From Ziziphus jujuba (taxonomy: Eukaryota > Streptophyta > Magnoliopsida > Rosales > Rhamnaceae), in assembly GCF_031755915.1 (NCBI RefSeq), contig NC_083385.1, positions 19,179,001 through 19,243,000 on the forward strand: a DNA stretch of 64,000 nt, written 5' to 3'. This document shows positions 50,901 through 62,567 of the stretch, piece after piece. Numbering within the stretch: position 1 is the stretch's first letter; every line of letters begins with the position of its first letter. Under the pieces are notes generated by a model. It did no database searches and was not told the origin of the DNA. It saw only the letters and a program-made list of their open reading frames with translations. A program made the translations under genes and the position numbers.

Positions 50901-51720
50901 TGGTAAGTTACCTCATGATAAGATGGAGGCACATCGACTTAGATACAAATCAACTATATAACACTCATTGATGGTGTCGTATACAAGAGAGGATTTATCT
51001 ACATTACTTGAGGCATGATGAAGCTGAGTATAACTTACATGAGATCCAAGAAGGGATATGTGGAAACCATTTTAGAGGAAGAGCTTTAGCGTACAAAGCT
51101 CTGAGGCAGAGATATCTTTTAGTTAACAATGTTTAAGGATTCCATGATCCCATACCTTCTAGCTTAGCAGTTGACCCTTAAGCCGTCAACAACATTTTGG
51201 TTAGTAAGGAGTTGACATCATTAGACCACTTCCTGTTGGAAAAAAAAATGCAAACCAAGTAGGCTATTAATGCAATCAACTATTTCATAAAGTGGGTTGA
51301 GCCAAAACCTCTAGCATCACTAACTAAGAGCAAGACTTTAAATTTCATCATAAGGAACATTATCAATAGATTCGGTATTCCACATACTATCATTATTAAT
51401 AGCGACAAAAATATGTATGAGAAGTTGAGAATAACGAACTCATTTTCCTCCTCAACCTACCCATAAGCAATTGAATAGGTTCCAATAGCTAATAAGATAA
51501 TCAAACTCAACCTCAAGACATAGCTAGAAAAGTTAAAGGGAGTTTTAGGTTGATGAGCCACCTGATGTTCTTGGGCTTACAAAACCACAGCAAGAACTTC
51601 AACTGGTGAAATAACATTCACTCTTGCCTTTAAGGCTGAGGCTATGATACTACTCAAGGTAGGAATGCTTAATCTTAGAAAGATCACATTTTAACTTAAA
51701 GAGAATGATGATCATGACCT
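47950..51720 (+). pseudogene. Tat copy D pol remnant
   Basis: The protease has HYILVDNGS (about 48220) and an amplified YNIIIG region. The reverse transcriptase includes EYPDWLANVILVKK-like sequence (about 49205), a catalytic box reading MEIYVDNMLVKNKK (about 49556, second Asp changed to Asn), and NPNKIKHVFDM. RNase H covers about 49900-50850 (WTLYVDG-like at 50388, IYSDLQLVVN at 50585). The integrase covers about 50880-51720 with the HHCC region (GGVVYKRGF-like, GICGNHFRGRALAYKAL) and core pieces (AINYFIKWVE, IINRFGIPHTIIIN). It is dead through many stops. Confidence 0.78.
48424..48715 (+). repeat. 146-bp tandem duplication in the protease region
   Basis: Units 48424-48569 and 48570-48715 are nearly identical. 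Each holds two diverged copies of a segment encoding YNIIIGC-T-N, giving four copies where copy B has one. The unit is not a multiple of three, so it also shifts the frame. Confidence 0.9.
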
Positions 51721-51829
51721 AAATTCCATTCACCTATTCTGGATTTCATCAGCTAACTAAATAGAATGGTAGGCAATAGGTATTCCAATACAATATAAAA
51801 ATTAAAACAAAGAAGGTTGGATAGAAAGC

Positions 51830-52260
51830 AAGTGACATAGAAATGCACAACATAAAAACTATGGATAATGCAATAAATGACATAAAGTCGATTGGATGAA
51901 AAATAAATAAAATGCACGACATAATGTCATGGACAATGCAATGTATGACATAAAGTTGATATTGGATAAACAATAATGACAGACAATGACTTAAACATCA
52001 AGGATAATGTAATGGTCAACATCAAATCGACGTTGAATGAAATTAAATAATCACCCCGACATGAATGTCGTGGAGAACGTGTTGTACGACGAGGAGTTAG
52101 TGTTGGACGATATTAAACAACACACGATGTAAAGTCGACAATACTCGACATAGAACATCATGGATTATGCAGCACATGACACAATATGCAGCACATGACA
52201 CAATGTTGACATTGCATGAAAAAAATTATATACAAAATCAATGCAAAGTAAATATTGTGG
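51830..52260 (+). repeat. Degenerate tandem repeats in the Tat 3' spacer (copy D)
   Basis: Phrases such as ATGACATAAAGTCGA, GCACGACATAATGTC, GGATAATGCA and TTGGATGAA recur at roughly 60-80 bp. One local doublet (GCAGCACATGACACAATAT) is at 52169-52202. It is the counterpart of 34150-34570 in copy B. Confidence 0.7.
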
Positions 52261-52559
52261 ATAATGAAAGATCGAAAAAAAGTTAATGATATGACGATCA
52301 TCATGCATTGAAATCTTCATAAAAACTCAGATAAATATAAAATCTAAATTAATTTATTAATAACTTTGATGTCTTGTAGGAATACTAGAAAGATATGCTA
52401 TCAAAAGTATGGAAGCTAGAAAAATAAATATGAAGTTATAAAAGACATCAGCCTACATCCTAAGTAAATAAATATGATGTCATCTTACATCCTACTAAAA
52501 ATAAAAGACAAGCAACAACGAATCTATTTCCTATTACTCAAACTACTTTGAACGTGTTG

Positions 52560-52840
52560 GTGATCATCCATCATTTTTCAAGAGTATCATCACCATCTTG
52601 AAGGTTGTCATCTTTCTCCAATCCTATTTGATGTCGACACTAGGATTCTTGTTAGATACTTCATGCTAGCAATCCAAATAGCCTTGAACAACCTTCTCGT
52701 TCATTAATTTTACTATCTCAGCAAAAGATTTTAATGCCTTAAACACTTTCTAGGCTACCTCGACTTTTTCAATCTCCATGAGGTTTTAAAAATTAGTGCA
52801 CCTTGTTTGAAGGTGAATTATTTCTTCGTGAAGATAAGCA
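52560..52840 (-). pseudogene. Antisense ORF of Tat copy D, second (coiled-coil) exon
   Basis: On the minus strand it reads MFAYLHEEIIHLQT, then MEIEKVEVA and IVKLMNEKVVQGYLDC, matching 33600-33860 of copy B. It is separated from the first exon (60772-61300) by the LTR insertion. Confidence 0.55.
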
Positions 52841-53758
52841 AACATGCTTCTTTCAAAAGTTAGTTCTTTTTGCCAATAGTACCCAATGACATGGTGCCAT
52901 GTGTCAAGGTCCTAACCACTCCTGTGAGTGCACAATGGCACCCACAAGTGTTTTTGATTGGTGGAGAGGCGTGAGAGAGGAGAGAAAAAAAAGGGGAGAG
53001 AAATCGACCATTGCTGGCATGTACATGCCAAACCAACAGGTCGACGACAGTGAAACCGACCGGCCGGCCAAGTTTCATGATCGGTAGGCTGGCGACGCAC
53101 CAGGATTGGTGAGATTTCCTGCAACATGCCATCGACCTCAACAGTCGATTTCTCTCAATCCAACCACCTATTTTCGACACACCCATACCACCATGTTACC
53201 CACCCTCTGATCTACCTTTCCACCAAATTTCACGGCCAGTGGCCCCTAGACACGACATCACCGACAACATTCATCGGTGAGTTCCGATGAGTTTCCAATG
53301 ACACCACCCATCTATTCCCTCTATTTTGACCTCTTTAAACCCAAAATCCAAGGTCCATTTCCTCCAAATGCCAATGGATTGGGAGATTCAAGGAAATTTA
53401 GTTCTGACCCTCCCCGATTGGATTCCAACCACCACTAATCCAATCGCCAAGAGGTGATGCCCAATCCATAATCTTTGTGTTACAAGCTTCGTTTTGGTAT
53501 ATAGTTTGTATTTTTTGGACAATGTTTATATTAGCTTCCCTGGCTAACTCATGTGTATTATACACGATAACAATATTGTTTTGATTGGTACTATGTTAGG
53601 ACCCGTCCAAGATCCCTCACTAGAACCTTAGACAAGCTCTGATCCCAGGGAAACCCTACCAAACCTTCCAATGAAAAATCCAACAAAACCTCCCTTAAGG
53701 GTTAGACTTACCACAAATTCCTTGCACTGAAACCACACTTCTATATACACCATAGTCT

Positions 53759-55130
53759 TGAAGTAAACACTAATCTCAATTAGATGTAATGGTGATCAAC
53801 ACTTCGTGTAAACTCATAATATGCTTTACAAAAAGTTCGGCCAACTTGCTCTGGTGAGAACCATGCTCGCATAGATAGGAAGTACTCTGACTTGGTTGAT
53901 GATCACCCAAATGTCGTTATACCTTCTCGCTGTGGGGAAAAGCTTGTATACGGAATCCATGTTGAGTCGCTCCCATTTCCACACACAAGGATCGGCAAGG
54001 GTTGAAGCTATCTTGATTGTTTCTGCTTCCTGTTTTCACTTGTTGGTAACTTAAGTACCTTGATTCAAATTCTGCAATTTCCTTTATCATGCCAAACCAC
54101 CAATATTACTTAGTGAGCATTCGATACATCCTCACACTTCCGGGGTGTACTGCATACATCAAATCACATGCTTCCTTTAGGATCTTTCTTTCGAACTTAA
54201 TGATATCCGACTCTTAAATTCTTGATTGACGATACGTGGACCTTAAGTCGATCTTAAAAATACCTTAACACCTTGGGGTTGATCGACACACATCCACACT
54301 CGGGAATAGATATCAATTACGGGGTGCTCACCTTGTTAAGTCGTCAGTAGCTGATACACAACTTAGATTATCATCTTTTTTCTCCATGAACGAAACTGGA
54401 ACCTTTCACAATGATATGCTTGGTTTCGAGAAAATCCCTTATTCATCAATTCTTGCAGTTGATCCTTTAACTCTCGTAACATTTTGATGGAGCCACACGA
54501 TATGGCTGGAAAGAATTAGGTCAATGTCCAAAGCCAGCTTGATGGCGAACTCGATCTCTTTTTGCGGTCGTAACTCAGATAACTTCTTTGGAAACATCTT
54601 CAAACGATTCCCACTACGAGCACGTCTTCCAACACACACCATCCACTCGGGCATCAACCACATGGTCTAGATACCCTTAACAACCACTCTTCGATAACTC
54701 CTCAACAGCGAGGGTAAAAATTAACCTTAGTAAGGGCCTCCTAACTCCTCCATGAAGTAACATTTCATGTAGGTCGAATCACCTAAACGTTACTTCCTTA
54801 TGGTAGCAATCCATAGACATAAGATTCGCAGCTACCCAATTCGCATCTAGGATTACTTAGAGTCCAAACGATCCAACTTAATCAGGTTTCCTTCCCTCAC
54901 TTGATCTTCGATAAGAAAGAGGCATTCCTTTAACCATTTGACTAGGCCATACAGACTCCCCCTAAGGGTAGACGATTCTAATTGGCACCTTGGAAGATTA
55001 AAGTTACTTAAACTAGGACAACGAATTCGTTTTGAGATACGAGAAATAACGCTTTAAGATGGTTAAAACAAGGGAAAGGATGTGGATGGATGCATAACAA
55101 TGCACAGTCCCTTAGGAATTCTAGAACCTA
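53759..55130 (-). pseudogene. Chromovirus pol fragments of the deleted element
   Basis: 53830-54190 matches the integrase core and finger region (14330-14680 in the complete element). 54210-54500 matches the reverse-transcriptase start (15890-16200). 54500-55040 matches the protease and linker (16250-16740). Then homology jumps to the leader near 18040, omitting gag. Stops are frequent. Confidence 0.85.
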
Positions 55131-55132
55131 GA

Positions 55133-55144
55133 GCTCTGATACCA
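55133..55144 (-). other. tRNA-iMet primer binding site of the deleted chromovirus
   Basis: TGGTATCAGAGC on the minus strand, two bases from the LTR start at 55147. It is fully conserved although the element is otherwise decayed. Confidence 0.9.
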
Positions 55145-58100
55145 ACTATCAACAGAACCCTAGACAAGCTTTGATCCCAAGCAAACCCTACCAGGCCCTC
55201 CAATGGAAAATCCAGTAAAACCTCCCCTAACGGTTGGACTTACCACAAATTTCCTGCACTAAAAACACAATCCTATATACACCACATTATTCCTCGCACT
55301 TTACTACAATTTAATTGCACAAATTTACAGCACTTCAAATGAATAACAAGAAATCGGTGCATAATTAATAAATAAACATTCAAGACAGTATACAAAGCTT
55401 TATCAAGATACAATTAAATATAAAATTTAATACAACAAAGGATAAAAGAAACAATACAAGATAGCGAAGAAAAGTAAGTAAGGCCCCTTGAACTTTCAGC
55501 AATGAACTAGACATCAAAATCACCTCCGGACAATCAACATCTACTAACCTAGATCTAGGAGAACAGAATCTAAAAACATGAGATGTTAATCATCTCAGTG
55601 AGTGACTCTAACTACGACACAATTATAATTATAATAATAATAATATAACGATAAGATGAACTTGATCAATTAATAATAAATAATCAAATAAATAATAAGT
55701 AGTTGAAATATTGTTTTCTTTCAAAACCCTCACAGTTCACTTAGTTGGAAAAGTTCTCCTTTTTAAAACATTTTCACAAAACCCAATAATTGTACCCCAA
55801 AAATCAAGGAATAATTAATTAAATAAACTATAAATAAAATACATTAAATTAAAGATCTAGAATGTATAATAAGAAACAAGAATAATTTTAATAACAATTA
55901 TTAAATTGTACACAAAATGTCATAAATAAAATAAGCCAAACCATAATAAATTTACATTAAAAATAATCAAGGAAATATTAAATTAAATGGAATGCAATAA
56001 TCTAGAATGCACATAAAATACAATTATTAATTTAGAACTCAAAAGTTTACATTGGAAACACTTTAAAAACCAATTATTAAATTTAGAATAAGATATTATA
56101 AGATGAAATAAAATAAAATCATAAATAAACTTGTATTAAGGAAATTTGGCATAAAACAAAAATAAACTCAATATATAAATTATAAAATTTATTATTTAAA
56201 TCAATTAAATAATCAGAGAAAACATTTTAATAGATTTTAAACCTCAATTTAAAATAGATAAAATAATACAATAAAATTCATGTTAAAATCTCAAAATTTA
56301 AATAAATAATATCAACATGGTAAAATAAAATTCTAAAACATCAATTTAAAATAATTGATAAAAGCATAAATAAATACATTTTAGAAAAATACTAATTGGA
56401 AATAGGTGATAAAACAAATTAAATATATTTAATTTAAAAAGACTTTCAAACTTTGGGATTTGAAATTTATATCTGTAAAATACTTGACGCACCACGCTAT
56501 ATACCAGTGATGCCCTACGATACCCAGCGTCCCGAGCACCGTTTGGCGGGAGGTTAAAGAGAGAAACTTGCATATGGTCGCTTCGGCGTCCCAATAGCAC
56601 CGCTGCTTAAACCGTCATCCCGACCATAGAAGGGGGCGGTTATGGCCAATATCAAACTTGCCTGTCCTCGATCCGATGGCAATTCACGGAAGACATTACA
56701 ACCTGCGCGCTTATCCACATATACAGTATAGAACACCAGTACTATATGAGTGCGTCTAAAATTAATTACTAAATTTATTATTAAAATACAAAAATTTTCA
56801 AATTTCACCGTGGGAATTATACCATTTTTTAAACCCACATTCTCTTAAATCCTCATCATAAATCCATCGATATAATTATACAATTTTTCAAATACTATAA
56901 AATCAATCAATTAATAATTTAAGCGCATAAATATATATATATATATATATATATTTTGGAAGCACCAGCTTGAACAAATATTTTTCTAGAATTATTAAAA
57001 CCACTATGTCAAAAATAATATTAAAATCACATGAAATTCATATATCCTTAAAATTATATAAACGCATTTATTATGCATCATAAAATCAACATCAAACTTA
57101 ACAATAATTTATTAAAAACCTTAAACCATAATTCCTTTAAAATCTCAAATATTTTTTGGCAACAACACATATATTAAAATCATCAAAAATTGGCATTGTA
57201 AAATTAAATGGAAATTCCTTCAGATATTAAACATATATTAAAATTCACATGAAAGCATTTCTAATTACACAATATTCTAACAATAAAATTTAACAATTAT
57301 TAACAAAATTCTATGTCCATAAAATTCTTGCAATCAAAATATTTCTGAATGCACAAATAATTATAATTCATTCAATTTTGGCATCAAAATTCCAAATATA
57401 AATTTACAAAATTTTTGACACATGAAATATAATTTCCAAATATATAATCAACACAAAAATATATACAATTTATCAACCCAAAATAATTTTGAAGGTGGGC
57501 CACTCACCTCGAGCACGCAAATCAACGAAGATCCTCCATAGGATTGATTCTACAATTCACACGTGTTCCTTCCGGAGATCAGACCCCGAGGTGGCTAGAA
57601 TCTCGTGGGGAAGGTTTCGATCTTTAGATCCCCAGATCTCACAAACTGCCATGAACTGGAGGAAACTAACCTTAAATTTGGGTTCAGGGGGTTTGGATTA
57701 GTGGGAAAAGGTGGGCGGTGTGATCGGGAACTCACCGGAATCAAGTTTTCCGATGAGCCACCATGGTCACCGGAAACCGTCACTGCCGGCGGAGCGTCCG
57801 ATGGCCACTGGCCGTGATTTTTGAAGAAAAGGTAGATCGAACAATGGATGAATGGATGGGATCGATAGTGAGGCAAATGGATGCCGGGATAGGGAGAAAT
57901 TTGGGTTTGAAGCAATCAGCACCGCCACCAGAAAAAACCTCGATCCGGGCACGTCGACAATCGGTTGGCCATGGGATTTGGTGGGCTGGCCGGAAATGAG
58001 AAGGGGAGATGGTGGGGTGGCGCGTATTGGGAAATGGTGGCTGGTTGGTGATGGCTCTCTCTCTCTCTCCTCCCCGCTCTCTCTCTCTTCTCCCGCGATT

Positions 58101-60771
58101 CACACATGGGTTTAAACTAATAAGAAACCATCCCATGGGTGCCACTGTGCACTCATGGGAGTGGCTGGCATTTTCACACGTGGCACATACTGTGCACACA
58201 TTTTACACAAGCATAAAATAATATAAAATATTGCAGTGTTAGAAAAATTTTGCAGGTCTATAACATTTTGACAAAATGTCCAAATTAGGCGTGCCACTAG
58301 TCTATGAACTCGTCTCAATGAGTACTTCACAACCATACATGAGTTAAAGCTCAATTTTACAAAAATAAAAAGTCAACTCCGGCATCCTCGGACAGTTTGG
58401 ACCTCAACTTGTTTTGCCCATAACTTTCAAACCATAGCTCTATTTTCATCGTGCTACTAGTCTTCAAACTCAGATCGATGTGTACTTCGCAACGATGCCT
58501 CATCAACCTAGAATTCTTGCAGAGTCAAAAAGTCAAAGTTTGACCCTTCTCGATCAATGCGGTCAACTTGAAAATTTTTCAGTGTATTTCGGGATGGGGT
58601 ATTACATAATTTGTGTTGTTGATATTTTAGACACGTGTGAATCATGGGGCCGACCAGTGGAGGATCTTGAGTGATCTATGCATTTAAGGTAAGTGATCCT
58701 CTTTCAAAAACTATTTTAGGGCTGTTAAAATATATATACATATATATATATACACATATATATTTTGTATTATTTGAATTTCTAAAAAATAATTTGTGTT
58801 TAATATTTAAGAGAAATTGCTATTTAGATTTATAATGCCAACTTATGTTGATTTTAATATACATGTTGCTGCCAATTTATATTTTGGGTTTTAAAAGAAT
58901 TATGGTTTCAAATTTCGGTTAAATGATTGTTAAACTTTATTTTTGAAATTATTGTGCATAATAAAGATGTATTTATGTGGATTTAAGTCTATCCAAATTT
59001 TATGAGATTTTACGTAATTGTCACACAAATGAATTTTAAGATTTTGAGAAAATATTTGTACTAAATTATTGTATTCAAAAATATATTTATGCATTTAATT
59101 ATATATGGATTTGGATTTTATTGTGGGAAAAATTCATGTATCTAGATTGGTGGATTTATGACGGAAGGCTAAAAAGAAATATGAATTTTTATGGGGTGAA
59201 AAAGATGTGGTAAACATGTTGTGTTTTATGAGATGATGATTTATCAGTTTTAGATGTACCATACAGTACTAATGTTCTGTACTGTATCTATTTGTTAGCG
59301 CACAAGTTTATATGGTCATCCTATGGAATGCTATGGACCTGAGGCTTGACAAGTATTACACAGTGATCATGAGTCGCCCCCCTCTATGGCCAGGATGATT
59401 ATTATAAGCATCGGTACTATTGGGATGCCAAAACGACCGTTTGCAAGTTTCTCTCTTTAATTTCACCATCATAATGGTATTTGGGATGCTGGATACTACC
59501 TGGCACCACTAGTATATAATGTAGTGCATCAAGTAGTTTTCTTAACATGTTTTCGAAACAAAATATTTTAAAATATATTTTAATCACGTTTTCATCATTT
59601 ATTTCAATATGATATTTTAGAATGTAATTTCCCATATTTTTACTGTTTATTTTATTTATTTATTTCAAATTCATGTTTTAAAATGTCTTTTATCATACTT
59701 TCATCATTTATTTTAAAGTGATGTTTTAAAGTGCATTTCATTAGGTTATTATTATTTATTTCAATTTGAGGTTTAACATGTATTTTATTGTCTATTTCAA
59801 ATTGAGGTATTAAATTAATTTAAAATAGTTCCTTTATTATTTCATTGATTTAATTAATCAAAATTTTATAAATTATATATTGAGTTTAATTTTGCTTTGA
59901 TATGAAATTTTTCTATCACAAATTTTATTTGTGATTTAATTTTGTTTTATGATATTTTATTCAAATCTAATAATTGGTTACTAAATTATTTTCAATGTTA
60001 ATTTTAAGTTTTAAATTATTTGTATTTTATGTGTGTTTCACTTATTATTTATTTATTTGATTTTGGGAGTATAAAATGATGGATTTTATGAAAATAGTTT
60101 TTAAAATGGGAACTTTTCAAACTGAGTGAAATTGTTAAAGTTTTTAGAGAAATTTTTTATTTTCACATATTCATTATTTTTAACTACCTACTAACTTATT
60201 TTTTTAGTTATTATTACTATCAATTGCCTTTATTTTATATACCAGTATTATTATTATTATTATTATTATTTATGTAGTAGTTGGGATTACTACTGGATGA
60301 TTAATATCTCATGTTTTTAAATCTGTTCTTCTATGCCCAGGTTAGTAGGTGTTGACCGTTTGGGACCGAGTTCGACATTTTTTGTTCATGCAGAATCCCA
60401 AAAAGTCCTTTTTCTTTTTCTTGCTTCTTTGTAATATTTCTTCTTTATTTCTTTATGTTGTATTAAACTATGTATTCATTTATAAACTCTATGATACTCT
60501 ATATATTGTGTTGGATATTTATTTAATTAATATTATTTGTGTTCCCTATTTGATCTATATTGAAGTGTTGAAATGTGTGGAATTATTTTGTAGTACGGTG
60601 GGAGGAATAAGGTGGTGCTTTTAGAAGTGTTTTTCTATGCAGAGAATTTTGTGGCTTATCCAACCCTTAGGGGAAATGCTACCGAATTTTCTATTGAAAT
60701 GTCCAATAGGGTTTCCCTAGAATCATGGCTTATTTAGGGTTCCGATAGTAGATCTTGGATGGGTTCTGACA

Positions 60772-61330
60772 ACTTATCTAACCCATTGGTTAAAAGTACC
60801 TAGGGAGTTGGCTTGGGCATTAGAATGGTCAAGGGTCAAGTAGTGGCTCTATCGGTGGGACACCTCAAGGTCAATACTTATGTCATCAACCTTTCTAGAT
60901 TTCTTAAAAAGATCACAAATATAGCCTTACCTTTCTTTTCAAGGGATGAATTAATGGTTTTATTTGAACCCTGTTCTTCCCATCTTCTTTTTGCTTCATG
61001 GATCATCTCCTTAATGATATTGTTGGAGGGATTTATGACTTTTGGGATGTTGTGTTACCCTTTGGAGCTAAACTGATTTCATGAGATACTTTGTCAAAAG
61101 CTAACTTAATCTCAAAAGTCAGAACATTCTTAAGTATTACATTGTCCTTAGGAACAAAAAAGGAAGTAGATTTATTCTTAGTACTGTAGGATTCTATAGG
61201 ATTATCTCATCTTTAAGGATCATCCCATCTTCAAGGATAACTTCATACTCAAGAGCATAAATGTTCCTTAAAGCTTCATGAGTCAATGAAATTATAGAGG
61301 ACAACTAAAAGTGAGCGACCAAAATATGAG
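60772..61330 (-). pseudogene. Antisense ORF of Tat copy D, first exon
   Basis: On the minus strand it matches copies B and C: VILEDGMILKDEIIL-type repeats, STKNKSTSFFVPKDNVIL, then HSNAQANSLGTFNQWVR up to the LTR insertion point at 60772. Stops are present. It continues at 52840 on the other side of the insertion. Confidence 0.6.
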
Positions 61331-61840
61331 AAAGTGTATGGAGAATAATAAAAGGTTATACTTCTAGCAAGGATTAAAGTCCTCATCGTTTGGTATATGT
61401 TGGCGATTATTGCATGACATATGCAATATACGAAGTGTAGTCAACATTACTCAACATAAATAACTTGATATATGACATGAAGTCGGCATTAAATAACATG
61501 AAGTCATGATTAGATGATATTAACTTAACTTTAAGCAACATTCAGTGTATAACTAATGTTTTCAAGATAATTCAAAAGCTACTGTGCACATTCTATTAGT
61601 TTTCTAATAGTTCACAGTAGCTAGGTGGTTGATGTTGTCGGTGAATTTGACTCATGATTATATGGTAGTCTTATGTGGCACTATTTACTTAAATGGGCAC
61701 CACAATCCTATATCGAACTAATTAATAAATAGGATTTGTTTATATTTAATATATGTTATAGAAATGGTTATGTTATATATAATATGTCGTTTTTCACCTT
61801 CCTTGGATTGGAAGGCAGACACGGAGGCGATCGGTTCGAT

Positions 61841-62041
61841 CTATTTCTTTATTTCACTGTGAATCGTATGTTTGTAACAAAAGGTACAGAATTTTCTCAA
61901 TTCCAATCGACCGGGCGTATTATGTCGATTCTTTTGAGTAATATATCTGGAAATGCCCATTGATTTTTTATTAACACGATTTCGAACACAAGCGGTACAT
62001 TCCAAAATAACCGTTACTCGTCCATCTTTACCCTTGGCCAT
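61841..62041 (-). CDS. rpl33: Plastid ribosomal protein L33 copy in nuclear DNA
   Basis: The full 66-codon frame starts [20 protein letters not shown] and ends HTIHSEIKK. It has the L33 signature and both CxxC pairs (CTACV, CTFCY). In the plastid this protein is part of the 50S subunit. Here it has no nuclear promoter or transit peptide and is most likely unexpressed. It is open and hardly changed, which suggests a fairly recent transfer. A few residues differ from what is usual in dicots. Confidence 0.9.
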   Translation of the reverse strand: MAKGKDGRVTVILECTACVRNRVNKKSMGISRYITQKNRHNTPGRLELRKFCTFCYKHTIHSEIKK

Positions 62042-62432
62042 GAACCTCCTTTGGGTTTTTGACTGACTCCATTTTTCTATTTTCCAATCCGAAGGGAAGA
62101 AGAAAGGAACGAAAAAAAAAAAAAAATAGAAGTTGCTAACTCGAAATAAAATAAAATTATGAAAGATTTCCTTTCAATTTCAATAAATCAATAATCACTA
62201 TAATAATAATAAGAAATATAATGATTGCTAACTATATTTAATTTACACTTTATAATAAATACAAATCGCTGTACAGTATTTCATTTAAGTATCTTGTATG
62301 ATATTATTGCTACAGCCATCACATTTCCATTTATTAAAAAAAAAAAAAAAAAAAAGAAGGAGAGGGATTAGTCCCAGATATTTGATTGTATCTCTAATCT
62401 TCTTCACCCCCCTCCCCCACCCATCTCACTAA
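62042..62432 (-). other. psaJ-rpl33 plastid spacer
   Basis: AT-rich with long A/T runs (62117-62127 and about 62334-62356) and a C-rich stretch (62406-62422). The lengths of the homopolymers may have changed after transfer. Confidence 0.7.
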
Positions 62433-62567
62433 CTAGATTGAAAAAAAAGGAAATATCAACGTATCTGGAAATAAACGATTGATCTCTATCAATAAACCCG
62501 CTAAAGACCCGAACCATAGAGTACTTACTACCGATGCCACGGAGAGGTATGTTTTTAGATCTCGCAT
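62433..62567 (-). CDS. psaJ: Plastid photosystem I subunit J copy in nuclear DNA
   Basis: The 44-residue frame starts [20 protein letters not shown] and continues [15 protein letters not shown], ending in FFSI and TAG. It is full length for PsaJ, with the single membrane helix. In the plastid, PsaJ is a small membrane subunit of photosystem I. This nuclear copy keeps its plastid context and has no sign of nuclear expression signals. Confidence 0.92.
   Translation of the reverse strand: MRDLKTYLSVASVVSTLWFGSLAGLLIEINRLFPDTLIFPFFSI

Larger units (their letters stand above)
53594..58606 (-). mobile_element. Internally deleted Del/Tekay chromovirus
   Basis: On the minus strand, the 5' LTR is 55147-58606 and the primer site TGGTATCAGAGC is at 55133-55144. 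The internal region is only about 1.4 kb: fragments of protease, reverse transcriptase and integrase. The 3' LTR is reduced to about 165 bases (53594-53758, starting TGTTAGGACCCGTCC). Comparison with 10336-21114 shows deletions removing most of gag, the RT-RNase H-integrase middle, and most of the 3' LTR. Flanks TACTA and TAATT are not a clean duplication. It is non-autonomous and old. Confidence 0.88.
52865..60771 (+). repeat. Del/Tekay-family LTR (plus sense), 5'-truncated, split by a second element
   Basis: The first part is 52865-53593 and the rest is 58607-60771. The parts join in the expected order: ATTGTTTTGATTGGTACTA, then TAATTTGTGTTGTTGATATT. The end GATGGGTTCTGACA is intact at 60771. 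The first several hundred bases of the family LTR are missing at the left; the CATGTGTC/GTGCACAATGGCACCC promoter part is the first recognisable. No duplication can be shown because the left end is lost. Confidence 0.8.

Noticed and set aside
51749..51973. Minus-strand frame of 74 codons after the Tat integrase
   Set aside because: Falls in the tandem-repeat spacer; its composition follows the repeats and copy B shows no matching frame.
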